A model generated the notes under the pieces. It saw only the letters and a list, made by a program, of their open reading frames with translations, was not told where the DNA came from and ran no database searches. 64,000 nt of DNA from Macrotis lagotis (Eukaryota > Chordata > Mammalia > Peramelemorphia > Peramelidae), in assembly GCF_037893015.1 (NCBI RefSeq), contig NC_133666.1, forward strand, positions 264,113,609 through 264,177,608, in the 5' to 3' direction. Within the stretch, counting starts at the first letter, position 1, and every line of letters begins with the position of its first letter. Below, one piece after another: positions 11,130 through 22,769 of the stretch. Made by a program: the position numbers and the translations under genes.

Positions 11130-12745
11130 CAAAAAAGAGAGTCAGGAAATTTCCTTACACCCAACAAATTGACAAAGATGACAAAAGATGGAAGTAGTCA
11201 ATGTCAGAGCAATGTGGGAAGAAAGACACAACCTTGGTGCAGTGGCTGCAGAGGCAGCGGGCGGCCCCGTGGGGGGTGTGTGGGCACCCAGTACGACTCT
11301 TCGGGCAGCTTCAACGAGAACTCGGTGTTGCTTTAGGCCATAATCAGCCTCTGAAAAAAAAGAAACCAAAATGGAAAAGTGATTAAACCATGACAGATGG
11401 ACAACTGCACAGCAAAAGAGATGAATTTTGGGATACTGCACCAACCTTTGAAGGCTGTAAAGAAATCTGGGATGCTCTGAAGGCTGCTGCACATGCATTT
11501 GAGAACAATGATCATGAACTGGCACAAACAATCATTGATGGTGCAAATATAACACTACTACACGGTGCCCTTACGGAATGTTATGATGAACTGGGAAACA
11601 GATATCAGCTTCCAGTCTATTGCTTGGCCCCACCAATCAACATGATAGAAGAAAAGAGTGACATAGAGACTCTGGATATTCCTGATCCACCACCGAATTC
11701 TGGATATGAATGTCAACTCCATTTATGCCTTTTCACAGGCAAAGATCTCAAACTCTTCACTGGTAGTACAGACACAGTGTACCATATGAAGAGAAGGTTG
11801 AATGCAGTGGAAGGGGTGGAACCAAGTAGTCAGTGCTGGTTCTTTTCAGGCAAGCCACTCACTGACAAAATGAAACTGGAAGAATTAAAGATTCCAAAGG
11901 ACTATGTAGTACAAGTTATTGTGAGCCAACCCTTGCAAAATCCAACACCAGTTGAGAATTGAACTGGTTTTGTTGGTTGGTTTTCTCTTTTGGTTTTTCC
12001 TCCTTTAAAATGGTGTAAAATTTATTTTCACTGTCCTTATTTACCCTTGAGTAAATTTAGTTCTGAGGAATGACCAATGAAAAATTCCATCTGTGATGGA
12101 GATCTACACAAAAAATAAAACAAAGTCAGCCTTTGAGACTCATGTGATTGCCATTTCTAATGCAAGAGTCAACAAAAAATAGATAACCTTATTAAAAACC
12201 AAACCCCCCCCCAACATAAATGGCTATGTTTAAATGATTTGAACAATGAATAAAGCAGCCATCCATGAAGGACAGCACCTTTTGAATTCAGAATAAGTTT
12301 TTTAAGCCAACCAAATTAAGCTATTTCAAAAAATTCCAACTGCATTATTTATCCTCAAATGCAGCTTTTTAGATGGCAACAGAAGGGCAGTATTTATGAT
12401 GTTTCTTTTCAAAAGTCATCCATCAAGGGAAAAAATGGGAAAAATATTTCAGTATTGTTTTCCCTTTTTCCATGTGTTGAGTTTTTTTTTTATGTTCAAA
12501 CCAATCAATTTTGGTACCTTTTATCAAGCTAGTGATAGGCAGCCTTATGCTGTTACTGGCTTCTGGAACACTTGACAATAATTTAGTAACATAGTAAAAT
12601 CTGTTTTATTGTAAAAAGAAAAGAAAAAAGAAAGAAAGACACACTTGCACATTGTTGGTGGAGGAAAAAATCAGTAAAACTATTTTAGAAAGTAATTTAG
12701 AATTATGTAAATAAAATGAATAAAATGTTCAAAGAAAAAGTTAGA
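11130..12745 (+). mobile_element. Old L1 3' fragment split by the UBTD2 retrocopy
   Basis: 11140-11218 and 12644-12745 join into a marsupial L1 3' segment: 'cccaacaaattgacaaagat' on the left, 'cttgcacattgttggtggag' and 'tttagaattatgtaaataaa' on the right. The join falls at the 12-bp TSD of the retrocopy. Confidence 0.65.
11231..12631 (+). pseudogene. UBTD2: UBTD2 processed pseudogene (retrocopy)
   Basis: Intronless copy of ubiquitin domain-containing protein 2, a small adaptor with a C-terminal ubiquitin-like fold. Codons 11390-11962 (190 residues) read M-T-D-G-Q-L, then [45 protein letters not shown] and, in the ubiquitin-like part, [20 protein letters not shown], ending N-P-T-P-V-E-N as in UBTD2 (full length about 234 aa). 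The N-terminal part (from about 11270) is recognisable but broken: the start lies in a G-run with GTG instead of ATG, about 10 nt are missing before 'gtgttgctttaggcc', and TAA at 11384-11386 replaces the Tyr codon of S-D-Y-P-M. Several Arg codons have become Cys or His, as expected from CpG decay. A roughly 650-bp 3' UTR and an A-rich tail (12612-12631) follow. Perfect 12-bp TSD AAGAAAGACACA at 11219-11230 and 12632-12643. Probably not functional, although the 190-codon frame is open. Confidence 0.95.
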
Positions 12746-12940
12746 CAGTGTAGCAGACATTATTTCAAGATGGATCCAGGTTAGGTAAGAGTCTGTAGTA
12801 CAGGAGCAAACGGCATGACAGATAGAAAGAGACCTTGAAAATGAGGTAAAATATGATATAATGTTAACCAGGGACTAATTGTCCTGGCTGGAACTCATTC
12901 TCAGCTAGATCTTTTGGCTAGAGTACTCTAGCAAATTGGT

Positions 12941-12981
12941 TGATGATGATGATGATGATGATAATAACAATAATAATAATA
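12941..12981 (+). repeat. (GAT)n/(AAT)n microsatellite
   Basis: Short trinucleotide run at the edge of a MIR. Confidence 0.85.
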
Positions 12982-13545
12982 TTTATTTAATGCTTTAAGG
13001 TTTACAAGACTCTTTTTGCATGCACTATCTCATGTGATTCCCACAACCACCTTGTGAGGAAATATTGCTATTGCCTTTTACTGATAAGAATCTGAAATTC
13101 GAGAGATATTCTGGATTTGTCATTGTTGCTATTTGTCCTTCCTTCTTGAAAAAGACCATGACCTCAGAGAGGTGATGCCAGGACAAGCATAGGAATTGCA
13201 TTTGAGTAACAGGGTGCTATGCTAAGTACCAGTCACTTTCTCCTCAGAGTCATCTGAGTCCAGTGGCCAGATATGGATCAGGATGACTGAAGATGGCCCT
13301 GAATGGGAGGCAGTCAGAGTTAAGTGACTTGACCAAGGTGACACAGCTAATATGTGTCTGAGTCTGGATTTGAACTCAGATCCTCCTTACTCCAGAGCTG
13401 GCGCTCCATCCACTGTGCCATCTAGCTGACCCTGTGTATGAATTGTCACATAGCTACTAAGTGATTGAGGCAAGATTTAAATTCAGTCCTTCCTGACTCC
13501 AAGTACAATGCCCTTTTCACTGTATCATCTATCTGTCATCTTCTG
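12982..13545 (-). repeat. MIR SINE split by a tRNA-RTE SINE
   Basis: MIR complement 'actatctcatgtgattccca' and 'accttgtgaggaaatattgc' on the left. 'cacatagctactaagtgatt' and 'cagtccttcctgactccaag' resume after the insert at 13112-13435. Confidence 0.7.
13112..13435 (-). repeat. tRNA-RTE composite SINE, antisense
   Basis: Right part is an antisense tRNA-SINE head ('gttaagtgacttgaccaagg' to 'tgtgccatctagctgacc'). Left part is a different tail: 'ttcttgaaaaagaccatgac', 'gaggtgatgccaggacaagc' and 'gatgactgaagatggccctg'. The same tail occurs in opposite orientation at 45935-46155. The assignment to an RTE-derived tail is from family knowledge. Confidence 0.65.
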
Positions 13546-13717
13546 ATAGATCCAGATAACTGTCCACATAGTTATTGTTGGATTTTTTTCCACCTTTAAA
13601 CTGCCATTGGAACTCCAGTACTCTTCATTATGGCACTGAATCACATTGCTTTGCATTAGTCTTTAAATAATTTCCATAAGTTCTTATGTTTCATCTTCCC
13701 ACCTAGACTTTTCCATT

Positions 13718-13865
13718 GTTTCAGTCATGCCCGACTCTTTATGACACCATCTAAGGCTTTCTTGGCAGATATACTGGTATGGTTTGCCATTTCCTTCTCT
13801 AGCTCATTTTCCAGATGAAGAAATTGAGGCAACAAGATGAAATTACTTACCCAGACAGGGAATGA

Positions 13866-13900
<35 letters not shown>

Positions 13901-14166
13901 GGAGCAAATCAGGAGGCAGTAAAGCCAGAAAGAAGAACTGAGAGTAAGACATACATTTACAGAGAGAATAGAAGCAGGGGAAAGCTGACAAAACAGATCC
14001 TTCGAGGGAAAGGGATACCGAGACTAAAAAATCATTTTCTCCTCAGGTAGCAAGACTGGGGGTTCCTTATTTCTTCTCTGAACAATCTGTGTATCTGAGA
14101 TTGGATTGCAACTTAGGTCTTCCTTCCTCCAGGCCCAGCACTTTCCAGTGAGTCACCTACCTGGCA
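13718..14166 (-). repeat. MAR1-like SINE interrupted by a duplicated segment
   Basis: Left part: 'ttcagtcatgcccgactctt', 'ttgccatttccttctctagc', 'ttccagatgaagaaattgag'. Right part from 14089: 'gtatctgagattggattgc' to 'agtgagtcacctacctgg'. Between them sits the 231-bp segment 13858-14088. Confidence 0.75.
13858..14088 (+). repeat. Local duplicate, copy 1, with (TG)n
   Basis: Begins 'gggaatgat', passes through a (TG)n run (about 13869-13897) and ends 'ctctgaacaatct'. By eye about 95% identical outside the TG run to 15009-15266. It interrupts a SINE, so this copy is the likely acceptor site. Confidence 0.85.
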
Positions 14167-14277
14167 ATGCCAGAATATATATACCTCCAAAGACAATCAC
14201 ACCTTGAAGACTTCCACAACCAAAAGTATAAAGCATATACTAAATTAGGACTTTTTAATCTAAGACATATGGAGTTG

Positions 14278-14429
14278 ATTTTTTTTTCATTTTTGCAAGG
14301 CAGTAGGGTTAAGTGACTTGCCCAAGATCACACAGCTAGGTAATTTTTATCTGTCTGAGATCAGATTTGAACTCAGGACCTCCTGACTCCAGGGATGATG
14401 CTCTATCCACTGTACCACCTAGCTGCTCC
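14278..14429 (-). repeat. tRNA-derived SINE with TSD, antisense
   Basis: 'tttgcaaggcagtagggtta' to 'gtaccacctagctgctcc'. TSD TGGAGTTG at 14270-14277 and 14430-14437. Confidence 0.88.
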
Positions 14430-14437
14430 TGGAGTTG

Positions 14438-15008
14438 TTTTTAAAAAATATGTTGATAACTACATTTCCATGTAATTGGCTCCATTGGTAATTCTATCTA
14501 TTTATCTCATTTTAAAAGATTCTAAGAGAGGGTCCACAGACTTTACCAACATTTCATAGATGCCTCCCCCCCCCACACGCACACGCAAAATCCAAAAAAA
14601 CCCTGCCTTAGACCCTTGATATATGTTTGTTGGATGACTGTAGTAATGTTGTAGCAGCCATGGAATGGATAAGATGAAGTCTTGGCATGCACCTTCTAGT
14701 GAATAAATTCCTCTACTTTTTTTTGATTTTTCTCTAAATAGAAGAAAAAAGTCATAGCTAGAGGTTTACTTAGAGTTCTTGTTAGGGTGACCTCTGGTGA
14801 TCATTTATTCTCACTGCAGTTTATATTTCAGTTTTTCAGAGAATTTCAGATTCTAGGCTATGTCTATTAATGGTCCTTACCCGACATGGCCAAAAGTATT
14901 GACCGCTTCCCTCCTGTGCTTCAGGAATGGACACACACACACACACACACAGGAGGTGAAGGAAGGAGATGACAATGGTTGGAGGAGACTATGAAATGCA
15001 ATAGATGG
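14438..15008. other. Unassigned sequence with an (AC)n run
   Basis: No gene seen. (AC)n lies at 14931-14951. Confidence 0.45.
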
Positions 15009-15018
15009 GGGAATGATA

Positions 15019-15072
<54 letters not shown>

Positions 15073-15266
15073 GGGAGCAAATCAAGAGGCAGTAAAGCCA
15101 GAAAGAAGAACTGAGAGTTAGACATACATTTACAGAGAGGACAGAAGCAGGGGAAAGCTGACAAAAAACAGATCCTTCAAGGGAAAGGGATACCGAGACT
15201 AAAAAAAACATTTTTTCCTCAGGTGGCAAGACTGGGGGGGTTCCTTATTTCTTCTCTGAACAATCT
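15009..15266 (+). repeat. Local duplicate, copy 2, with (TG)n
   Basis: Same start 'gggaatgat' and end 'ctctgaacaatct' as copy 1, with a longer (TG)n run (15019-15071). It is surrounded by unassigned DNA rather than a SINE, so it is the probable donor. Confidence 0.85.
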
Positions 15267-15889
15267 ATGCTAAAGGACCCTCTGGTCTAGTTTTGACTCA
15301 GAAGACCACCCTGAAGGGCCACCAATCTGCTGCCACTGCACTGCTCAGAGAGCTTTCTTTGGCTGTGTCTCCTTCTTTCCCCTGAGGCCAGGGGTTTTTA
15401 ATGACATCATAACAGTATCTGAAAGCTAAAATTTATCTACTGAAGAAAGAAAAAATAACCTTGGAAAAATAAGCTCTTTGGTTATATCAAAGAGCCCCAG
15501 ATTGCAGCACCAAATTAAGTATAAAATTTCACCATTTTTGATCTTATTCAGTCCTGACGCAATTGAGGGAGGTGGGGGACTGGCAGAAGGGGCATTTCTG
15601 TCACCAAGAAGTTAGACCAGACTGCAGATTTCCTGGGCAATTCAAGGTCATTCTCTGTAACATCAGAGGTGACTAATTTTCAGGATGATAATAATGTAAC
15701 TCCACAGTGACAATTACATTTTCTCCCAGTGTTTCAGACCCTCCTGACTTGTAATGCAATAAATAAGTATTGAATATGTTTTATTGGTCCAAGATTGGGT
15801 GGGGAGAATCTTGACCCTATTGATTAAGACAAAAAAATAGATGAACACCCTACCCCCAATCACAGAGAAAAGTAGAGGATAATTGAATC
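15267..15889. other. Unassigned intergenic sequence
   Basis: No gene or repeat recognised. Confidence 0.4.
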
Positions 15890-15990
15890 ATAATCTAAAA
15901 CTGTCTGTGGAAAAACTAAGGCATAGTGGTAGAGTACCTCTCCCAAGGACAAAGAGGTAGTAGTAGAAGAACTTGAATTCAAACATTCTG
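15890..15990 (-). repeat. MIR fragment, antisense
   Basis: 'gtggaaaaactaaggcatag' then 'ctctcccaaggacaaagagg' and 'gaacttgaattcaaacattc' resemble diverged MIR complement. Confidence 0.5.
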
Positions 15991-16004
15991 GGTTCTTTTG
16001 AACT

Positions 16005-16200
16005 AAGGCAGCTAGGTGATGAAGTGAGTGGATAGACCATTGAGCCTGTAGTTTTGTAGACCCCTAGTTCTATGACTCTGGACAATTCAACTAAAATTGT
16101 GTTTACCTCAGTTTCCTCATTTCTAAAATCAGGAGGTTGGACTCGGGTGTCCTTACAAGAATTATTAGATCTCTTCTACAAAAAAATAGGTGAAATATCC
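16005..16200 (+). repeat. Old tRNA-derived SINE, sense
   Basis: 'aaggcagctaggtgatgaag', then 'tttacctcagtttcctcatt' and 'aggttggactcgg'. Confidence 0.65.
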
Positions 16201-16849
16201 AATTGGCATGTTAGGGGAAGCAGAAAGAGGGAAATGAAGGTAGTGATAGAAGGATAGAGAAAAGAAGATTGGGGTCAAAACAGCAAGTGGGAGTTTCTGC
16301 TTCTTTGTAGAAAGAACAATGAAAATTCTATCCAGAAAGCACATGGGAGGAGGCAGAAAAGCAAGTAAGGAATGGGAGTCAAGGAGAGGGTGGGCCCTGC
16401 TGCAAGAGTAACCTTCAGAACAAAGAGGGAGCAAAAAGCCTGGAATTCGGCTGCTTACGTTACAGCCTTGTGGGAGGGTTGTGGGAAAAGAGCACAGGCG
16501 GAGGATTTGACAATTAAGTGCAAAAAAGGCAAAGAAATGGGGAAATGAATCGATGCTGGGATTTTCCTACCTGAAAATGTCACAGAGGGTTTGTGAGCTA
16601 GCAACACTATGGAAATTGCTGTGAGGGCTGGGAGAATGTTGCTTTATATTCTGAGCATTTCCTCTCCCCTCCAGTTTTCAAGGTGGGGTTTTATTCTTCA
16701 TCTACTGCAATGCTGAGGGAGCCTCAGAAGAAGGGACAACTATGAGGCATAGGTCATAGCTTGAGGTTTTAGAAGTCCTGTTATCAATGACAATAATGCT
16801 TTCAATAAGACATTTTTCTTTAAAATCACCTTGGTACTACTTAAAATCT
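16201..16849. other. Unassigned intergenic sequence
   Basis: Purine-rich in part. No gene or repeat recognised. Confidence 0.4.
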
Positions 16850-17085
16850 ATGAACAATCTCAGAGTTCTAATCCCTCTTTGGATATTACTACTGTGTGAC
16901 TGGGGGTGTCAGTCACCTTTCTGTGCCTCAATATCTCATCTCTAATAAGAAGGATTCAAACTTGCTGCTCCTTTAAGTCTCTCCTGGTGAGTGGAAGAGA
17001 CCTAGGATCTTTGATTTAGAGCTGAGAGGGACCTTGGAGGGGGTCCCAAAACCAGTCCTCTCATTTTCTGAATTAGGAGATCACA
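16850..17085 (+). repeat. MIR-like SINE relic
   Basis: 'ctactgtgtgactgggggtg' and 'ctttctgtgcctcaatatct' resemble a diverged MIR sense strand. 'agagctgagagggaccttgg' downstream is another old repeat-like block. Confidence 0.45.
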
Positions 17086-17369
17086 GAACTATTGGATGTC
17101 AGAGCCATAGCTGGATCTTATTAGTCTATTTTCCACAAAGTTTCTCGGGGTGAAAGGAAAATGAAGGCAGAAGAAAATGGTGATTGAGGGAGAACTGAGA
17201 TAACATTTGCTATGGGAAGGTGAGGACAGCATGGCCAGTAGAGACTCCCCATCCTGCATTACTCCCAGGTAATACATTCTGGTATGGATTCTCAGACCAG
17301 TCAGCTCCATGGAGTAGGAAAAAGTATGATCAGCTCTATTTGGATTCCTACCCTGAAAAAGAGATGAGA

Positions 17370-19400
17370 AGGTCAGGCACTTTGAGATGTCTGAAAGGCA
17401 GATGGAGAAACAACATTTGAGGTCAACAGAAAGATTGGGTCAAAATAAGAAGGTTTGTGAATAACCAGCATAGATATGATAATTAAATTCATGGGAGATG
17501 ATGAAGTCACCAAGTGAGGTAGTATAGAGGTAAGAAAGAAGAGGGTCCAAACAGAACCCTGAAGGACACCTATGGTTAGAGGATATGATTTAGATGAGGA
17601 TTCAGCAAAGGAGATTTTTTGAAGGAACCATCAAATAAGTAGGAGAACCAGGACATGCAGAGGTGTCAAAGTCTGCATTGAATTTGGCAATTAAGAGGTC
17701 TTTGGTAATTTTAGAGAGAACGATTTTGGTGGAATGATTAGACCAGAAGCCAGGTGGCAAAAGGGTTAGGGAAGAAAAATTGCAGACATCTATTTTAGAG
17801 GACCTATCCCAGAAGACTAACTGCAATAGGATAATAATTAACAGGAATGGAAAGTTCCAGTGGGGATTTTTTTCCCAGAATAGGGAAGAGAAGGGCTTGT
17901 TTATAGGCATTAGGGAATAAGTCACTCGACAGGGAGAAATTTTAAAAAGTGATACTGTAGAGATTTCAGAAAAGTCAATCTGTTGGAGAAGAGAAGATGG
18001 AAGTGGATATCCTGAGTAGATGGAAAGGTTAGTTTTAGTTAGGAGGAAGGCTACTCCATCATATGGACTAGGAGTGAAGGAAGAGATAGGGTCAAAAGGT
18101 ATCTAAGTGAAATGAGATGAAGAAGATAGAGATTATGGTGAATGGTCTCAGTTTTTTCTTATAAAATATGAGATAAAATTCTCAAGCTGAAAGTGGAGAA
18201 TGATGGAAACAATTAGAGGTTTGAGGTGGAATGGACAAATTTAGAAGAGTCACTATAGAGAGTGAGATAGTGAGTTGATAAGGCAGGTGTAGTAGGATTG
18301 CCTAGTTGCGATGAGGACCCACTTGAGATTGTGCAACAAATTTATAATGGACCCAGTCAGAACAGGTGCATGAATTTCTCTTTGTTCAGTAGCATGTTCA
18401 AAGAGCAAAGGTAGGAGTAATCAAAGCCTGTGCTCGGAAGGATGTAATCAGGAAATAATAAGGAAACTATGGATTCAAAAGAGGAGGGTGCTTTAAAATT
18501 GAATTGGTACATGAAGGATTCAAGATGGACAAAAGAAGAGAGAATGGCTAGTACAGGGGAGATAGCTTGGGGGAGAATTAAGAGGTTGAAGGATTAGCAA
18601 AGTGCAGATGAAATCAGGGATTTTGGTGAGGGAAGGCAGAAGAAGGGATGGAAAGCTAGTAAGTTATGGTTGGATAAGGGCTTTTCAGAATTCTTGAATG
18701 TAGACTGTCAAAGATATGACTGTCTTTTTTATGTGACTGAGGAATAGTGGAATAGCTCTTAACAAGTGAGTAGTTTGAGAAACTGAGGAGTCAAGGTGTT
18801 TGAAGGAAAGTCAATATGTATGTTGAAGCCCCTTAATATGAGATCAGGAATTGGGGAGGAGAAAAACTGTGTGAGGCATGTATGGAATTCATTGATGAAA
18901 GAAGAGGAATGACTTAGAGCTCTGAAGACAAAGCTAGGATTTTGATTGGGAGGTAGATTTGAATAGTATGAACTTCCCAGGGGGGGAGGTTACTGAGTGA
19001 TGGTGGTAGAAGGAAACCTGGATGTGGCAAACTCCCCTGCCTCCACCACCGAACCAAGGAGAATGAGGGGAATGAACAGCCGGTACTAACTGGGAAGGGT
19101 GGCCAAGGAGACTGTGCCATATGGAAGAGAGGGGTGAGTTTCAATAATAATTAATAGATGGAGAGAAGAGGAGAGAAAACATTTTAGGAGGAAGGGAAAT
19201 TTATTGCCTTTGAAACCAGATGTTCCACATTAGAAGAGCTAGATGGTTTTTAATTGAAACATTGGAAATGGGAAGTTTGAGGGGGATGGAAATAAGGGAT
19301 CTGTTGGTGGGGTCCAGAGGATGGTGTTTGAATGAGTACCTACAAGGGGTCAGAACAAAAAGAGGTAACACCCACCCATACAGGAAGGAACATCTTATGA
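17370..19400 (-). mobile_element. L2 LINE ORF2 relic, antisense (EN and RT regions)
   Basis: A long ordered antisense L2 segment: 'gagatgatgaagtcaccaag', 'ggacacctatggttagagga', 'attgaatttggcaattaaga', 'tggacccagtcagaacaggt'. On the minus strand near 18840-18780 the translation reads I-L-R-G-F-N-I-H-I-D-F, the decayed endonuclease motif GDFNIH. Many stops and gaps, no intact frame. Ancient relative to the SINEs. Confidence 0.8.
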
Positions 19401-19446
19401 AATCTGAACATGGCCAAGTCATGTTAGAAAATAGGCAAGAGTAAAT

Positions 19447-20020
19447 TTTTTTTTTTACTAATATAGTCCTTATTTTAAAATCAGAGCAGTTCTCTATGGT
19501 GTCTTGGGAGAAGTAAGGAATTTCTATTTTCTTCCCTCATGCCATATAATAAAACTTCAATACAGTCAATATTACATGACCACATCTGTAACACTGTCAC
19601 ATGTACACTGTACAGATGAAAACCACACTTACCCCACAACTTTGTTTTGCAGAACCCAGTGAAGAAAGCTCACTATAAACCAGGTTTCTCTTTGAGATGA
19701 AAGTCAGGTTTTAGGGGACTTTTTTGTTCTTTCTTTGTTTGTGATTTAAGAAAGATTCTATAAATTTAAAACTAAGAAAGCAAAAATATCAGATAAATTT
19801 TGTGAAATATTCCTTCTTTTGTGAATCTGCAAAATTTTTGACTTGAGGACAATTGTGTTTCTTGTTTATATGTGTGAGATTGCATATGATCATGTAATAT
19901 TAGCTATTTTGAGACTTTACTGCATAACACTGGAGAAACAAATCAATGGACATTGTTTATATCTTCTCAGAGACCTCACAGAACTATTCTGAATTTGGAA
20001 TAAGAACTTTAATAAAAAAA
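19447..20020 (-). other. Possible retroposed 3'-UTR-like sequence (unassigned)
   Basis: A poly(T) run at 19447-19457 could be the tail of a minus-strand retrocopy. The body lacks ORFs and looks like AT-rich 3' UTR. I found neither a parent gene nor a TSD, so this is only a suspicion. Confidence 0.2.
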
Positions 20021-21359
20021 AAAAGGGAAGGGAGAGACGGCCTTGTCTATTTGCTGTAAGGGCAAATTTGGTAATGGGATCTTTGAAGCATGTCTAGATC
20101 TCCTAACATGGAGGTATCCCCTAAGGAAGATTGCCTGGGCATACTCAGATGTCCTAAAGTGGAGGCATTCTTCATCCCCTACACATGGGTGGGTGTGCCT
20201 CCTTTAATTGTGTGACTGGAACAAAATGAACCTTCAAACTGGCAAGATTTTACAATTGAGTTCTTTCTGCTTTTGTTTCATGATCCTTATCCTGACGTTC
20301 CTTCGTGTTGCATCCACAGAGTGAAGATCCCAGTTCCCTTGGATCTGTGGATGCTATGAACTGAACCTGTGAGAAGGAAAGGACTTCCTCACCCCTTCCT
20401 CACTCTCCCCTTTATCTTGTTTCAGAAATGAACTTGGGGGGGGGTTCTTACTATTCAGTGTCATTTTTGCCTTTTCTGTTTCAAGTGCTGGAAGTGATCT
20501 GATCCACCCCCTCCCCAGATCTTGGAATTGGAGCTGTGGTGAACAATGAGCCACGTGTACTGGTGCAGCCTGACAACATGTAAAGAAAGTCCAGAAGAGC
20601 CAGGATGCCTAGTAGGGGACCCCCATAAAATTGATGGGAGCTAGGCAGAGAGCCTAGATATCCTTCAGTCCCCTTAAGGGTACCAGAGAACCCTGGGAGA
20701 GGAAATGTTCGAAAAATATTATTCTTCTGTGTTCTTGGCCAGCTCTGACATTCGCTTTAGGAGGCCAGTGTGTGTTGGGACTCTAGGTTGTTATGTTAGG
20801 ATGGGGATGATTGAGAGATTGTTTCAGCAACCATCACTATCTGTTCTTGGCAATGTGTGCAAGAAGTCCAGATACCTCCCCTTTCTCTATCTTTATTCTG
20901 CGTGAGATAACAGCCCAACATTAACTAACTCATCCAAATGTTTTCTCTTCTCCCTTCCTGTGAGGAAGAACAGTTAAGTGAAGAGAAGTTGATTCAGCCT
21001 CAGCAATTAGCTTATAAACCTCTAGCTTCTAATTATCCTAAGGAACTATCCCATTTTCTACTGTTCAGCATACTTTCATTGCTATCACTTATTCTTTATA
21101 GAAAACTAAAATTTATCAGTCATTAATTTTTGTTATTAATGTTGATCTTATGTATATAATTTCAGGGAGAAGTTTTTTTTTCTTCCTGTAGAGATGTAGA
21201 AAATACTTTCCAAGTGAAGCATGTCTGGGAAATAGGGTTTGGGTAGAAATTGATTTGATATGGTAGTCCCACAAACAAGGGAGGATTACTAGTATATCCC
21301 TAATCAAATAAAAGTTTGCATCAATGGAACCTGTAAGTATCCTGTCTCTCTATATAAGA
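20021..21359. other. Unassigned sequence
   Basis: No domain or repeat that I can name. An old LTR-type fossil is conceivable in the 20.0-20.6 kb part, but no paired terminal repeats were seen. Confidence 0.3.
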
Positions 21360-21590
21360 AACAAGGAAATAAATATTTATTAAGAGCTTATGGAATGTTA
21401 GGTGCTGTGTTCAGCACTTATAAATATAATATCATTTGATGCTCATAATAACCATGAGAGGTAGGTGATATCATTATCTCCATTGTGTAGTTAACCAAAC
21501 TGAGGTGGGGTTATATAGCTAGTGTCTGATTGGATTTATCTCAGGTATGCCTGGCCCCAGGCTCAGTATTTTATCCATTGTAGCACCTAT
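21360..21590 (-). repeat. MIR/THER1 SINE, antisense
   Basis: 'aaatatttattaagagctta', 'gagaggtaggtgatatcatt' and 'atctccattgtgtagttaac' in order. Confidence 0.72.
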
Positions 21591-21599
21591 TTCATTCTT

Positions 21600-21840
21600 C
21601 ATATATAGTTTTATGTGTATGCATGGGGTATATATTATACATAGATATAATAAGTAAATATATATATGAATATATTCCTCTCTCACTATCTTGCCTCCAC
21701 CCCCACTTTTGTATTATATATATTTATACACACATATATGTTTTGCGTATGAATGGACATATATGTATGTGTATAAATACACATATATGAATAGATATAG
21801 ATATGGATATAGAGCTATAGAGCTATAGATATAGATATAA
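21600..21840. repeat. AT-rich (TA)n/(GATATA)n low-complexity tract
   Basis: Imperfect TA and GATATA repeats, with 'agagctat' repeated near 21812-21826. Confidence 0.75.
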
Positions 21841-22189
21841 CTTTCTTAGTCTTAACTCAGTTCAATTTGAACCAAAAACAAGCTGAGATTGGATAAGGCC
21901 AGGCTTCTGAGAAAGTGAGATCATCATACTACATGTGTGGTTCCCGGCAACAAAAACTGTTATGGATCCTAAAAAGGAACCTACACTTAGAACAATATTT
22001 CCTGTTACTAACCCTGTTCCTCCTACCTATGATCCACTAGCATAAAAGAGGCATAAGGGTGATTTTTTTCACAGGGAAAAATTTTTCCTTTTTCTCTTGG
22101 ATAGCATTTCAAAGTTAAATGGAAACTAGTAGTGATAGGAGTTTCAATACAGCTAGGATAGTCTTCAATCTTTTTAGGATGGCTTAATG

Positions 22190-22600
22190 ATAGCTTATAT
22201 TTATATAGTACTATATGGTTACAAAGCACTTGACATTCATTATCTCATTTGTTTTTGTTTGTTTGTTTGTTTTTTATGTTATTGCAAGGCAAATGGGGTT
22301 AAGTGGCTTGCCCAAGGCCACACAGCTAGGTAATTATTAAGTCTCTGAGGTCACATTTGAACTCAGGTACTCCTGACTCCAGGGCTGGTGCTCTATCCAC
22401 TGAGCCACCTAGCTGCCCTCTCATTTGTTCTTTACAACAACTCTATTGAAGCAGGCAGTATATATATACATATATATTCTGCCCATTTTACAAATCCAAA
22501 AATTGAAGCCTAGAAATCTCATGTGACTTGCCCAAGATTAAATAGCGAATAAGTTGGGTTGGCATTCTGAGAGTCCTCTGACTCTGCCAAACATATCTAT
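22190..22600 (-). repeat. MIR SINE split by a young SINE
   Basis: 'acaaagcacttgacattcat' before and 'ctttacaacaactctattga', 'ctgcccattttacaaatcca', 'gacttgcccaagattaaata' after the SINE at 22254-22418. Confidence 0.75.
22254..22418 (-). repeat. tRNA-derived SINE with TSD, antisense
   Basis: (GTTT)n tail side, then 'attgcaaggcaaatggggtt' to 'ccacctagctgcc'. TSD TCTCATTTGTT at 22243-22253 and 22419-22429. Confidence 0.93.
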
Positions 22601-22769
22601 TGGTAAGAAGGGATACAACCATCCATTCTATGACAAGAAAGAAAGTTTACTATGTAAATATCTCCTTGAGGGGAACACAGTGAATAGAAATAGTGTTAAG
22701 ATGTAAAAGTAAAAAAAAAAAGATGTAAAAGTGACTGTTAATTACTACTTCCTTTTCTGTCATGGAAAA

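Noticed and set aside
11142-11531. 129-codon minus-strand frame
   Set aside because: It is antisense to the UBTD2 retrocopy and has no recognisable domain.
14877-15229. Minus-strand frames rich in Thr-His repeats
   Set aside because: Produced by reading (AC)n/(TG)n microsatellites.
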